DNA of 64,000 nucleotides from contig JBLIEI010000011.1 of assembly GCA_047633055.1 (NCBI GenBank), positions 1 through 64,000 on the forward strand, written 5' to 3'. Shown here one piece after another: positions 51,084 to 60,752 of the stretch. The stretch comes from CALJFL01 sp047633055. GTDB lineage: Bacteria; Pseudomonadota; Gammaproteobacteria; Pseudomonadales; Halieaceae. A program made the translations under genes and the position numbers. Under the pieces are notes generated by a model. The model was not told the origin of the DNA and did no database searches. It saw only the letters and a list, made by a program, of their open reading frames with translations. The number at the start of each line of letters is the position of its first letter. Positions within the stretch are counted from its first letter, which is position 1.

Positions 51084-53219
51084 ATGAGTATAAAAAAATT
51101 ATTGGTGTTGGCAATTGTGCTGTTGTTCGTTGCGGCATTTTTTGCGCTGGATCTGGGGCAGTATTTCAGTTTGGAATATCTAAAGGCCAATCAGGCCAGG
51201 TTCGACGAATTCTATGCTGAGAATCCCGCCCTGACGGTATTGGTGTTCTTCCTGGTGTATGTCGGTGTTACTGGGCTCTCGCTGCCAGGGGCCGCCATTA
51301 TGACTATGGCCGCAGGCGCGCTGTTTGGCCTGGTGACGGGTCTGTTAATAGTGTCTTTTGCCAGTAGCATAGGCGCGACCCTGGCCTTCTTGTTCTCTCG
51401 GTTTTTGTTGCGAGATTCCATTCAGGATCGTTTTTCAAAGCAGCTGACGGCCATCAACGAGGGCATTGACCGGGATGGCGCGTTCTACCTGTTTACGCTT
51501 CGCCTGGTGCCGGTATTTCCGTTTTTTGTAATCAACCTGGTCATGGGACTGACCCCCATCAAAACCGCGACGTTTTACTGGGTGAGTCAGGTAGGGATGC
51601 TGGCAGGAACAGTCGTCTTTGTGAATGCCGGGACCCAGTTAGGTCAGCTGGAGAGCCTGTCCGGAATTTTATCGCCAGGAATTATTGCCTCCTTTATCTT
51701 GCTGGGAGTGTTCCCCTTAATCGCCAAAGCCATAATCGGTAAACTGGCTGCGCGCAAGGTGTATAAGAACTTTTCGCGCCCCAAATCTTTCGACACCAAT
51801 ATGGTGGTGATAGGGGCAGGGGCAGGTGGCTTGGTCAGCTCTTATATAGCCGCGGCTGTTAAGGCCCGGGTAACCCTCATCGAAAAACATCAAATGGGCG
51901 GTGATTGCCTCAATACCGGTTGCGTACCCTCCAAGGCGTTGATCCGCTCTGCCAAATTCATGTCGCACATTAGCCGTGCAGAAGAATTTGGAATTTCAGA
52001 CGCGTCAGCCCGCGTTGACTTTGCCAAAGTGATGGCTAGAGTAAAAGAGGTGATCGCCAAAATCGAACCCCATGATTCAGTGGAGCGCTATAATGGTCTG
52101 GGTGTGGATGTAGAAATCGGTGAGGCGAAAATACTCTCCCCCTTCAGCGTAGAGGTGAACGGCCGTACTATTAATACGCGCAGTATTGTTATCGCCAGTG
52201 GTGGGCGTCCGTTTATTCCCCCTATTCCGGGTCTCGAGGACAGCGGTTATCTGACGTCTGACACGATATGGGACATGCCCGCTCTGCCCCCCCGTCTTGT
52301 AGTGCTTGGAGGCGGTCCTATCGGTTGCGAATTGACCCAGAGCTTTGCGCGACTTGGCAGCGAGGTTGTGCAGGTTGAAATGTTGCCGCGCATTATGATC
52401 AAGGAAGATGAAGAGATCTCCGAGATGGTCAAGCAACGCATGATCAGTGAGGGCGTCGATGTACGCACCAGCACCACAGCGGTAGAGGTCGTGCGTGAAG
52501 GTGAGGACAAGTTCCTGATCTGTGAGAGTGGCGGAGAGCGCTCCCGTATTCCTTTCGATGAGATACTGGTCGCCGTTGGCCGCAAAGCCAACACCACGGG
52601 CTTTGGCTTGGAGGAATTGGGCATTCCATTGAACCCCAATGGCACCGTGACGGTTAATGAATATTTGCAAACGCTATACCCCAATATTTATGCGGTAGGG
52701 GATGTCGCCGGCCCCTATCAATTTACCCACGTCGCGGCTCACCAAGCATGGTTCGCAGCGGTCAATTCGCTGTTTGGAGCGTTTAAAAAATTCAAGGCCG
52801 ATTATTCAGTGATCCCCTGGGCAACGTTTGTGGAGCCTGAGGTTGCTCGTGTAGGGCTTAATGAGCAAGACGCTAAAGAGGCGGGTGTTGACTATGAGCT
52901 CACCCGCTACGGCATTGATGACCTGGACAGAGCTATTGCCGACAGTGAGGCAGAGGGCTTTGTTAAAGTCCTCACCGTACCGGGCAAGGACAAGATTCTG
53001 GGCGTGACTATCGTCGGCGAGCACGCTGGCGATCTTATCGCTGAATATGTTCTGGCTATGCGGCATGGCCTGGGGCTGAACAAGATACTGGGTACCATAC
53101 ACATTTACCCCACGCTGGCGGAATCCAATAAGTATGCAGCCGGAGAGTGGAAGCGGGCACATGCGCCGGAAAAGTTATTGCTATGGGTAGAGAAGTTTCA
53201 TACCTGGTTACGCGGCTAG
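51084..53219 (+). CDS. Fusion of TVP38/DedA-like membrane domain with FAD disulfide reductase
   Basis: A 711-residue two-domain protein. Residues about 1-225 form a TVP38/SNARE-associated membrane domain with several helices. Residues about 238-711 form a pyridine-nucleotide disulfide oxidoreductase: the FAD motif VVIGAGAGGLVSSY, the redox disulfide C275-L-N-T-G-C280, an NAD motif VVLGGGPIGCEL, and C-terminal HIYPTLAE. It resembles the mercuric reductase/dihydrolipoamide dehydrogenase group but has no second cysteine pair at its C-terminus as in MerA. This domain fusion is known from other proteobacteria; its substrate is unclear. No mer genes are nearby. Confidence 0.9.
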   Translation: MSIKKLLVLAIVLLFVAAFFALDLGQYFSLEYLKANQARFDEFYAENPALTVLVFFLVYVGVTGLSLPGAAIMTMAAGALFGLVTGLLIVSFASSIGATLAFLFSRFLLRDSIQDRFSKQLTAINEGIDRDGAFYLFTLRLVPVFPFFVINLVMGLTPIKTATFYWVSQVGMLAGTVVFVNAGTQLGQLESLSGILSPGIIASFILLGVFPLIAKAIIGKLAARKVYKNFSRPKSFDTNMVVIGAGAGGLVSSYIAAAVKARVTLIEKHQMGGDCLNTGCVPSKALIRSAKFMSHISRAEEFGISDASARVDFAKVMARVKEVIAKIEPHDSVERYNGLGVDVEIGEAKILSPFSVEVNGRTINTRSIVIASGGRPFIPPIPGLEDSGYLTSDTIWDMPALPPRLVVLGGGPIGCELTQSFARLGSEVVQVEMLPRIMIKEDEEISEMVKQRMISEGVDVRTSTTAVEVVREGEDKFLICESGGERSRIPFDEILVAVGRKANTTGFGLEELGIPLNPNGTVTVNEYLQTLYPNIYAVGDVAGPYQFTHVAAHQAWFAAVNSLFGAFKKFKADYSVIPWATFVEPEVARVGLNEQDAKEAGVDYELTRYGIDDLDRAIADSEAEGFVKVLTVPGKDKILGVTIVGEHAGDLIAEYVLAMRHGLGLNKILGTIHIYPTLAESNKYAAGEWKRAHAPEKLLLWVEKFHTWLRG

Positions 53220-53259
53220 AACAGCATGTGGCCAGGACTGGCTTCACAATGGAAATTGA

Positions 53260-54351
53260 CTACGAATCTGGCAAGGTACTGACCAGGTTCGGCGCAGAGC
53301 ATCCGACGCGGGTACGGTCCATTCTATGCGAATGTCTATACTTCATTGGTGACGTGCCAAACCAACGATAAAATGCGCGTGTAAGGCAGGCCGAATCGGC
53401 ATAACCTAAACGCTCCGCTACCTCTCTAATTGTCACAGAATTTGACACTAATAACCTGATTGCGAGCGACTTCCGCACATCGTCAGTTAATGATTTGAAG
53501 GACGTATTTTCCAGAGCCAGGCGACGGTACAAAGTGGTCTCGGAGATTCCAAGTGTGCCGGCTATCGATTTCGCAGCGATTCCATGCTGCAAGCCTAGCG
53601 ACATGATTATTGACCTCACCTGATCGGAAAATAATTCGACGCCGGCATCTTCAACTGCAGTTTTCTCAAGCTGGTGCTCTAGTATATTGGCAAGATGTTG
53701 GTCGCCAAGTGAGGAGCATATACTCAGGTCATCGCTGCGGAAATGTAGTCGATTAGACGACTGTCCGAAAATCACCGGGGCATTAAAAACACGCTCATAG
53801 GGTCGGTTGTCATTACCTATACGGTCATGTTCGAACTCGACCAGCACAAGGCTGCTTGAATTTCCGGAAAGCAGTTGTATCAGTCGCCAGCAATGTCCGA
53901 GCGAGCACTCATTGTCTTGACGGCGATGAAGAATACGATTGTCATCCATCTTATATTCCAGAGACGCAAACTTACCGTCCCGTTTCAAAATGATTTTAGA
54001 GTTATCCTGAATCTCGCTGAAGTAGTGACTAAAACCCCGTAACGCAATTTCCAGGCTCCTCGAACCTAGAAACAGGTACCCAACTGCCCCTAGTCTCTCC
54101 GGGCCTCCGCATTGGGAAACCTCCAGTCCCAGATGGGGACGATTCAATTCAACGGCGAGCCACTCGATATACTCACAGTATCGTCGAAGAGATACGCGTT
54201 CGATGTTTTCACCCCGGACCCGCAATTCGAATTGGCGCAAACCTTGGCTGACAACTTCCGGGGCTGTGTCAATTGCATCACAAAATCCGAGAACGTATTG
54301 TCGCGAAATTGTCGATTCGGGTCGCGAGCTTGGGAGCGGTGCACTGCGCAT
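53260..54351 (-). CDS. AraC-family transcriptional regulator
   Basis: A 363-residue AraC-family protein with an N-terminal arabinose-binding-like domain (residues about 15-200) and a C-terminal double helix-turn-helix (about 245-345; KSIAGTLGISETTLYRRLAL and IREVAERLGYADSACLTRAF). The signature SACLTRAFYRWFGTSPMKYR is typical. It is divergent from the PQQ alcohol dehydrogenase across 239 AT-rich bases and probably activates it in response to an alcohol or related compound. Confidence 0.9.
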   Translation of the reverse strand: MRSAPLPSSRPESTISRQYVLGFCDAIDTAPEVVSQGLRQFELRVRGENIERVSLRRYCEYIEWLAVELNRPHLGLEVSQCGGPERLGAVGYLFLGSRSLEIALRGFSHYFSEIQDNSKIILKRDGKFASLEYKMDDNRILHRRQDNECSLGHCWRLIQLLSGNSSSLVLVEFEHDRIGNDNRPYERVFNAPVIFGQSSNRLHFRSDDLSICSSLGDQHLANILEHQLEKTAVEDAGVELFSDQVRSIIMSLGLQHGIAAKSIAGTLGISETTLYRRLALENTSFKSLTDDVRKSLAIRLLVSNSVTIREVAERLGYADSACLTRAFYRWFGTSPMKYRHSHRMDRTRVGCSAPNLVSTLPDS

Positions 54352-54590
54352 GGATGTTCCTGTTCCGGCAAAACTATTTTGGTAGTAATAGTTAAATTTC
54401 TACATTAATCGATCATATAATGGAAGATATTATCAATTATTTGAATGTTATTATTAATTAACAAACCGCGCATTCAACTATATTGGCGCTACACTCTTGC
54501 AGTGACACTAAAAATAACAGGCGCCCAGCCCAACCGCTGAGTTGAGCTGGCGTTGCGAAGACGTCGCACGATAATCATTTTGGGGTTTCA

Positions 54591-56729
54591 ATGTACAAAA
54601 CTATACCGGTCATACTCTTACTTTGCTTCTCGGTCGCTGCGTGTGATCGAACATCGCAACCCACGAATCTCCTAGTGGAGGATGAGCGGACTTTATCGTC
54701 TGAAACCGGCCTCAGCGCTGTAAATGAAGAGAGAATTGTAAATGCGGATTCAGAGGCTCATAACTGGCTCACCCATGGGCGGGATTACAGTGAGCAAAGG
54801 TATTCTCCACTCGATCGTATCAACAAACAGAATGTCGGCACACTGGGGCTGGCATGGGAGGCGGATGTTGGATCTACAAGGGGTTTGGAGTCAACGCCTT
54901 TGGTCATTGACGGTAAGATGTATGTCACCAGTACCTGGTCGCGGGTAATAGCCTTGGACGCGAAGTCAGGCGCGATTCTGTGGCGATACGATCCTGAAGT
55001 CCCAAAAGCCTGGGCCAAAAAGTTGTGCTGCGATATCGTCAATCGAGGCCTTGCGGCATGGGGGAAAAACCTGTTTCTTGGTACACTTGACGGCCGACTC
55101 GTTTCGCTAGATCGTGAAACTGGGAAGCTTGTCTGGGAAGTCGATACCCTAACCGATCGAACAAAGTCGTATTCAATTACTGGCGCTCCCAGGGTTGTTA
55201 AAGACAAGGTAATTATCGGCAACGGCGGAGCTGAATACGGTGTGCGTGGATACGTCAGCGCATATGACGCCGATACCGGGGATCTGGCTTGGCGATTTTT
55301 CACGGTTCCCGGCGATCCCCAAAACCCATTTGAAAATCCAGCGCTGGAAATGGCGTCTAAAACCTGGCTTGGCGTCGAGGAATGGGCCGGACTGGGCGGG
55401 ACAGCGTGGGATTCCATGGCGTACGATCCCGAACTTGATCTGCTCTATGTTGGCACGGGAAACGGCTCACCCTGGTCGCGTGGTGCTCGCAGCCCCGGTG
55501 GCGGAGATAATCTGTTCCTCTCCTCAATCCTTGCCTTGAATCCTGATACCGGCAGCCTGCAGTGGTACTACCAAACAACACCCGGTGATAACTGGGATTA
55601 CACGGCTACACAACATATGATTCTGGCTGATCTGGATATCGATGGTGATCAACGTAAGGTGTTAATGCAAGCACCCAAAAATGGATTTTTCTACGTGCTT
55701 GACCGGATTACCGGTGAACTGATCTCCGCAGAGAAATACGTTTACGTTAACTGGGCGAGTCACATAGACAAAGTGACAGGGCGCCCGGTTGAAACCGGCA
55801 TCGGCACCTACAACACAGAAAAAGACGCCTATGTTTTCCCTTCAGCGGCCGGCGCCCACAACTGGCATCCCATGTCTTATAGCCCTTCTACCGGGTTGGT
55901 TTATATTCCGACGCGTGATATTGGCTGGGTGTATACAGCAGAAGATGACAAGTGGTTCACCTATGGCGTCGACGATCCGCAAGAACTGTTGGGTGAGCAA
56001 CAGCCCCCCAAAACGAGGGGGAGCCTGAAGGCCTGGGACCCAGTGAATCAACAGCTGGCTTGGGAACACGAGACCCCGTTGATATGGAACGGCGGTGTTT
56101 TGTCGACAGCAGGTGGTTTGGTGTTTCATGGCACAGGTGAGGGACACTTTCTGGTGTTAGATGCCGAAACGGGTAAGGCACTGAAGAAGATAGAAACCGG
56201 AACTGGGATGATCGCACCGCCAATCACTTATTCAGTCGGCAATATACAATATGTGGCTGTCTTGGCAGGATGGGGCGGGCCGGCATTCAATACAATGCAG
56301 GGCACCGAAGCGGCAATAGAATTTTCGAATGCTGGCAGACTATTGGTTTTTAAACTCCACGGTGAATCGGTAGCGCTGCCTGATCCTCAGATACCGCTAT
56401 CGGACTTTTTTGCGCCCGCGGACCTGCACGCAGCCCCGGAAACCATAGAGCAGGGTCGAATGCTCTATGTACCAAACTGCGGATCTTGTCACGGCGTCTA
56501 CGGCAGCACACCCCTTTTACCCGACCTGCGACGGCTGACGGCCGAGAAGCACACTATTTTCGATACGATCGTACGCGGAGGAATTCTTGAGCATAACGGC
56601 ATGGCAAGTTTTGCACAGGAGCTAGGTAAAAACGAGGTTGACGCGATTCAGGCTTACATTGCTCAGATGGCACGGGATGCCATCCGAGCGAGATCAGCGC
56701 AGAACTCAAATGAGGAGCCTGATCACTAA
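54591..56729 (+). CDS. PQQ- and heme-dependent alcohol dehydrogenase (quinohemoprotein, type II-like)
   Basis: A 712-residue periplasmic quinohemoprotein. A lipoprotein-type signal ends SVAAC18. The vicinal C146-C147 disulfide (KKLCCDIVNRG) and the catalytic D336 (GDNWDYTATQ) are present, followed by repeats of the PQQ propeller. The C-terminal cytochrome domain has C630-G-S-C633-H634 and a probable Met ligand (HNGMASF). Residue 338 is Thr rather than the Asp found in lanthanide-dependent enzymes, so Ca2+ dependence is predicted. It oxidises primary or secondary alcohols and passes electrons to the respiratory chain. The TonB receptor follows 210 bases downstream; the AraC gene is divergent. 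Confidence 0.92.
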   Translation: MYKTIPVILLLCFSVAACDRTSQPTNLLVEDERTLSSETGLSAVNEERIVNADSEAHNWLTHGRDYSEQRYSPLDRINKQNVGTLGLAWEADVGSTRGLESTPLVIDGKMYVTSTWSRVIALDAKSGAILWRYDPEVPKAWAKKLCCDIVNRGLAAWGKNLFLGTLDGRLVSLDRETGKLVWEVDTLTDRTKSYSITGAPRVVKDKVIIGNGGAEYGVRGYVSAYDADTGDLAWRFFTVPGDPQNPFENPALEMASKTWLGVEEWAGLGGTAWDSMAYDPELDLLYVGTGNGSPWSRGARSPGGGDNLFLSSILALNPDTGSLQWYYQTTPGDNWDYTATQHMILADLDIDGDQRKVLMQAPKNGFFYVLDRITGELISAEKYVYVNWASHIDKVTGRPVETGIGTYNTEKDAYVFPSAAGAHNWHPMSYSPSTGLVYIPTRDIGWVYTAEDDKWFTYGVDDPQELLGEQQPPKTRGSLKAWDPVNQQLAWEHETPLIWNGGVLSTAGGLVFHGTGEGHFLVLDAETGKALKKIETGTGMIAPPITYSVGNIQYVAVLAGWGGPAFNTMQGTEAAIEFSNAGRLLVFKLHGESVALPDPQIPLSDFFAPADLHAAPETIEQGRMLYVPNCGSCHGVYGSTPLLPDLRRLTAEKHTIFDTIVRGGILEHNGMASFAQELGKNEVDAIQAYIAQMARDAIRARSAQNSNEEPDH

Positions 56730-56939
56730 CGCAGTCGCGCTGCGCATTACAAAAAAATATAAAAAAAGTAGAGATTATGAAAAATAGTCCACTGAATTCC
56801 TGCCAATTCATGGATTCCAGAAGACCGTCTTAACGGGGTAGAAAGTGGCATTATTACAGTTCTGACAGCATGAAATTGAACTTCTCCAGTGCTATTGTTT
56901 AGGTGTTGGTATCAAAAATATAATACAAGGGATACAAGA

Positions 56940-59237
56940 ATGTCTAAATCACCACAATTTAGTATCGCAAAAACACCGCTTGCATTAGCCTGTGCAGCGA
57001 CTTTGCTTAGCGGCTATGTGTCAGCACAGGAATCCAGTATTGCGCTCGAAGAGGTGATCGTTACCGCCTCTAAGCGTAGCGAGTCCATTCAGGATGTGCC
57101 GATGTCTATTACCGCTATGACTGGAGATAGTCTGGAGCGCATCGGCGCGACAACGCTGTTGGATTTTGCTGTCAAGGTTCCGAACCTGGGTATGGCCTAT
57201 GAGGCGGACGGACGTTTCGATTCCAGTTCACCTTCGATTCGTGGCGTTTTTGGAATGGGCACTACAGGCTTTTACATCGACGATACCCAGGTGACCTCGA
57301 GTATTTTACCCCGGGTTATGGACGTTGAACGGGTTGAGGTGCTGCGTGGGCCCCAGGGTTCGCTTTATGGTGCGCGGTCTATGGGCGGTACCATTCGTAT
57401 GATCACCAAGCAGCCCAACTTGTCTGAGATGGAGGGCGCTGCCCACATATCGGGGTCCTCGGTTGAAGATGGCGGAGAGAACGGCGTGATCGACGGATCT
57501 ATCAATATCCCGGTTATCGAAGATGTGTTTGCGGTTCGGCTTTCGGGTTATTACGGCAAAAATTCGGGCATTTATGATCGCGTCTATCAGGAGAGCTGGG
57601 TTGAGGCCGGTTCCGGTGACGTCCGCCAGACCACAAGTGCCCCGTTCAGCAAGAATGAGGACGTTGATGATGAAGACTACTTTGGTGGGCAGATAGCCGC
57701 CCTGTGGCAGATTACCGACAATCTTAGTTTTACCCCCAAGTATCTGTTTCAGCAAGTAGACGCTGACGGCATGCCATTTGCGGACATTGATCCGGATAAC
57801 ACAACGGAAATACGCTTCTTTGACACCGAAGAAAGTGGGACCGATGAGTGGTACATAGCAAGCGGTGTTTTCAACTGGGAACTCGAAGCTGGAACCATTG
57901 TTTCATCCACCAGCTGGTACGAAAGAGAGACCGACGAAAGTGAAGAGGAGGCGACTTTTCTGCACCATCTGTTCAATAACGTGATCGGTATACCCATCGA
58001 CCCCCTGGAATCGCCACTCTCTACGGTCGAGAAGTACGAAACACTTGCACACGAAACACGCTTTACCAGCAATTTCGATGGCGATTGGCAGCTAACCGCT
58101 GGAGTGTTTTATCAAGACAATGAACTCGACCACGAATACCCCCGGGCACTGCAGCCCGGCTTGCACCAGGCGCTCGATGATTTCACCGGTATGCCCGGTT
58201 TTGGGCAAGACGCGTTCGGTCTTACCGATGACGACCTGATCTTTGTCACCAAGACCCTTACAGACACTAAGGAGTTTGCTGTATTCGGAGAGATCACATA
58301 TGCCTTTAATGAGGACTGGTCCCTCACAGCGGGAGGCCGATATTACGACACCGAAGTAAAAGCGACGAATACCGCAGATGGCTTTGCCAACAGCGGTTTT
58401 AGCAGTTTCGATAATAAGCAGGACGAGTCCGGTTTCAACCCAAAAGTGACAGTGGACTGGGTGGTTAACGATGAGGTTAATACGTATGCCACAGCTTCAA
58501 AAGGTTTTCGAGTTGGTGGTATTAACGGCAATCTTCCTCTTGGACTGTGTGGTGAGGAACTCGATCAGAAAAATATTAATCCGGACGAGGCTCAAACCTT
58601 CGACTCAGATGAGCTGTGGAGTTATGAATTGGGCTTTAAGTCCACCCTCGCCGATAACAGGGTGACGTTGAATGGAGCGATCTTTTTCATCGATTGGACC
58701 GATGTTCAGCAGCAAAATCGTCTCGCTTGTGGTTTCCAGTTCGTAGCGAATGCCGGTGAAGCGGAGAGCAAGGGCGCAGAATTGGAGATTAGCGCCGCAA
58801 TCACCAGCGGGCTGACCGGGACTCTGGGAGTCGGTTATACCGACGCCACAATCACTGATACTGGAGATGTACCCGGGGTTGAAAAGGGCGATACCATTCT
58901 GGGTGTCCCCGACTGGACCGCTAATGGCAGCTTGGAGTATGTCTTCCCAATTAGTGGAAGCTGGGAGGGACTTGCTCGGGCAGACGCTAATTATTATGGC
59001 GAAAGTACGACAGCTCCGAGCGGGGAAGTCAGGGTTCGTGATGACTGGACCGTACTCAACCTGCGGGCCGGAGTGTTAAACGAGGCTTGGGAGATTATTC
59101 TGTTCGCAGATAATGTTACCGATGAGCGCGCCAACCTGTCAGATAACCGTTCTATCGCAGCGGCAGTTCCGGGCCGGCCTCGGATCATCACCAACCGTCC
59201 CCGCACCATCGGTCTGGAAGCGCGCCTGCGTTTCTAA
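56940..59237 (+). CDS. TonB-dependent outer-membrane receptor 3
   Basis: A 765-residue receptor: signal peptide to about residue 29 (GYVSA), TonB box EEVIVTA near 38-44, plug motif VERVEVLRGPQGSLYGARSM and a barrel ending LEARLRF with terminal Phe. Start 56940 follows AAGGG; the frame is open earlier but lacks a ribosome binding site. Paired with the PQQ alcohol dehydrogenase on the same strand, it may bring in the alcohol substrate or PQQ itself; no PQQ synthesis genes are in the window. A terminator follows. Confidence 0.92.
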   Translation: MSKSPQFSIAKTPLALACAATLLSGYVSAQESSIALEEVIVTASKRSESIQDVPMSITAMTGDSLERIGATTLLDFAVKVPNLGMAYEADGRFDSSSPSIRGVFGMGTTGFYIDDTQVTSSILPRVMDVERVEVLRGPQGSLYGARSMGGTIRMITKQPNLSEMEGAAHISGSSVEDGGENGVIDGSINIPVIEDVFAVRLSGYYGKNSGIYDRVYQESWVEAGSGDVRQTTSAPFSKNEDVDDEDYFGGQIAALWQITDNLSFTPKYLFQQVDADGMPFADIDPDNTTEIRFFDTEESGTDEWYIASGVFNWELEAGTIVSSTSWYERETDESEEEATFLHHLFNNVIGIPIDPLESPLSTVEKYETLAHETRFTSNFDGDWQLTAGVFYQDNELDHEYPRALQPGLHQALDDFTGMPGFGQDAFGLTDDDLIFVTKTLTDTKEFAVFGEITYAFNEDWSLTAGGRYYDTEVKATNTADGFANSGFSSFDNKQDESGFNPKVTVDWVVNDEVNTYATASKGFRVGGINGNLPLGLCGEELDQKNINPDEAQTFDSDELWSYELGFKSTLADNRVTLNGAIFFIDWTDVQQQNRLACGFQFVANAGEAESKGAELEISAAITSGLTGTLGVGYTDATITDTGDVPGVEKGDTILGVPDWTANGSLEYVFPISGSWEGLARADANYYGESTTAPSGEVRVRDDWTVLNLRAGVLNEAWEIILFADNVTDERANLSDNRSIAAAVPGRPRIITNRPRTIGLEARLRF

Positions 59238-59273
59238 GCGGATGTAAGTATTGGGCGTAAGCCCAAGCAAGAG

Positions 59274-59303
59274 AAGGGCGATGGGAAACCATCGCCCTTT
59301 TTT
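59274..59303 (+). terminator. Intrinsic terminator after TonB receptor 3
   Basis: AAGGGCGATGG GAAA CCATCGCCCTT stem-loop with T-run. A smaller hairpin TTGGGC GTAA GCCCAA precedes it at 59251-59266. Confidence 0.92.
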
Positions 59304-59652
59304 ATGGTTCTTCTGATATTAAGCGGGGTATCGGCGCATTTTTCAAAGGCTTGACCCAGGTGAGCCCCTACCATCGCGGTACGCCGAATAGAAAGGGTGA
59401 TACCAGAGAGGCTGTATTGAAATGTTTTACCGAAACTTACGATTGTGCAGGATTGCAACAGCCGAGGACGTGAACGGGAGAGTGTTTCTCACCAAGCGAA
59501 TATCGTGGAGCGACTGAGAAATACTTTCCCGTTCGCGGCCGGTTCGAATGCATGAAACTCGAAAGGGGAAAAAGTGCTTGTCGCATTCTGCTACCCGGCT
59601 CCAAGGTAGTGCGCGATGAACCATTTTTATTGCGGGTGCTTGTTAGCCTACG
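59304..59652. other. Intergenic region, no gene seen
   Basis: About 350 bases between a terminator and the end of a minus-strand hydrolase gene. Short frames are present but none resembles a protein I recognise. Confidence 0.35.
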
Positions 59653-60537
59653 CTAGTGCGCATCGCCCAGCATGATGTCTTTGGTATCCGGGCGGGCGTA
59701 GGGCTCGAGCATAAATTTATCGACAGTGCTATTGAATAATGTCGGTGTCAGTTCCGGGGTGAAATGGGTGTCACCGGGGAAAATGGCCAGATGGGCCTTG
59801 GGGAGGTGCTGGAACATCAGCACGCTATGCTCAGCCCTGATAACATCTTTGTCGCCAGCCATAATCAGTACGGGTATTTCAATGCTTGCCAGCTCTGCTA
59901 GTGACATATCGGGCTGTTCGCGCAACAAACGCAGGTGTTCTGCCTGTACTTTCCAGTTCTGGCTGGTATCGCTATCGGCAATCATCGCGTCGACTTGGGC
60001 GGATGCCTCGATCACAAAAGCTACGGCCCACGGCTCAACTGCGCTTTCGTCCGGCTGTAGGTTGGCGCCCATCGTCGCCAGCTTGGCCACCACTTTCGGG
60101 TGATCAACGGCCATGCGCAGCCCGATATTGCCGCCATCACTCCAGCCAACAATGTTAGCGGGACCCATCCTCAGATGTTGTATCAATGCGGCCCAGTCAT
60201 CAGCCATTTGTAGATAGGTGAGATCACCTTCTCCGAGCCCCGACTTGCCGTGCGCGCGGCTGTCTGCCACTAATACTTTGTAGCTTTTCGCAAAGTGCTC
60301 AATCTGGTTATGCATGGCAGCAATATCCTGGCCGCTGCCGTGAATCAGCACCATAGGCTCACCTGCACCATAGACCTCATAATACATTTTGATGCCGTTG
60401 GTCTCAAAATAGTCACCGGCATCCAGGTTGTTACCGTAGGCTTTAGCATCTGAATTCGCATGCGCCAGGGGGGACAGCAAGCACGCCAGAAGTAGGGTGC
60501 TCCAAAGGCTGCGACGGCGTTTCTGTATATTCTTCAT
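59653..60537 (-). CDS. Secreted alpha/beta-fold hydrolase
   Basis: A 294-residue alpha/beta hydrolase with a signal peptide (about 27 residues, ending LAHANS). The nucleophile is S133 in IVGWSDGG; the oxyanion region is VLIHGSGQDI and the late GDTHFTPEL provides a histidine. The GWSDGG elbow is common in small-ester, lactone and haloalkane-type hydrolases. Exported to the periplasm. Divergent from the amidase at 60753, so the two may form a pair. Confidence 0.85.
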   Translation of the reverse strand: MKNIQKRRRSLWSTLLLACLLSPLAHANSDAKAYGNNLDAGDYFETNGIKMYYEVYGAGEPMVLIHGSGQDIAAMHNQIEHFAKSYKVLVADSRAHGKSGLGEGDLTYLQMADDWAALIQHLRMGPANIVGWSDGGNIGLRMAVDHPKVVAKLATMGANLQPDESAVEPWAVAFVIEASAQVDAMIADSDTSQNWKVQAEHLRLLREQPDMSLAELASIEIPVLIMAGDKDVIRAEHSVLMFQHLPKAHLAIFPGDTHFTPELTPTLFNSTVDKFMLEPYARPDTKDIMLGDAH

Positions 60538-60682
60538 TAGCTTGGACCTCGATCGTTGAAAGAGTATGAAAAAAGTGCTGAAACAGTGTGCATCTGCCTA
60601 AGTAGAGAATCAAGGGAGCCAACGTTAGAGATAAGGTTTGAATCGCGCAGCACTGCATGTTGGACCTAAAAAAAGTGATACA

Positions 60683-60696
60683 AATATTTAAATATT
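60683..60696. promoter_or_regulatory. AT-rich palindrome in divergent promoter region
   Basis: AATATTTAAATATT is perfectly self-complementary and lies in the very AT-rich region (60660-60750) between the hydrolase and amidase genes. The base composition makes chance likely. Confidence 0.25.
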
Positions 60697-60752
60697 AACT
60701 AAAAATATGTAATATAATTAATGTATACACAAAATAATAAGCAGAGCTGGTT

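Noticed and set aside
51084..53219. Mercuric reductase
   Set aside because: No C-terminal vicinal cysteine pair, no MerR/MerT/MerP genes, and a fused TVP38 domain.
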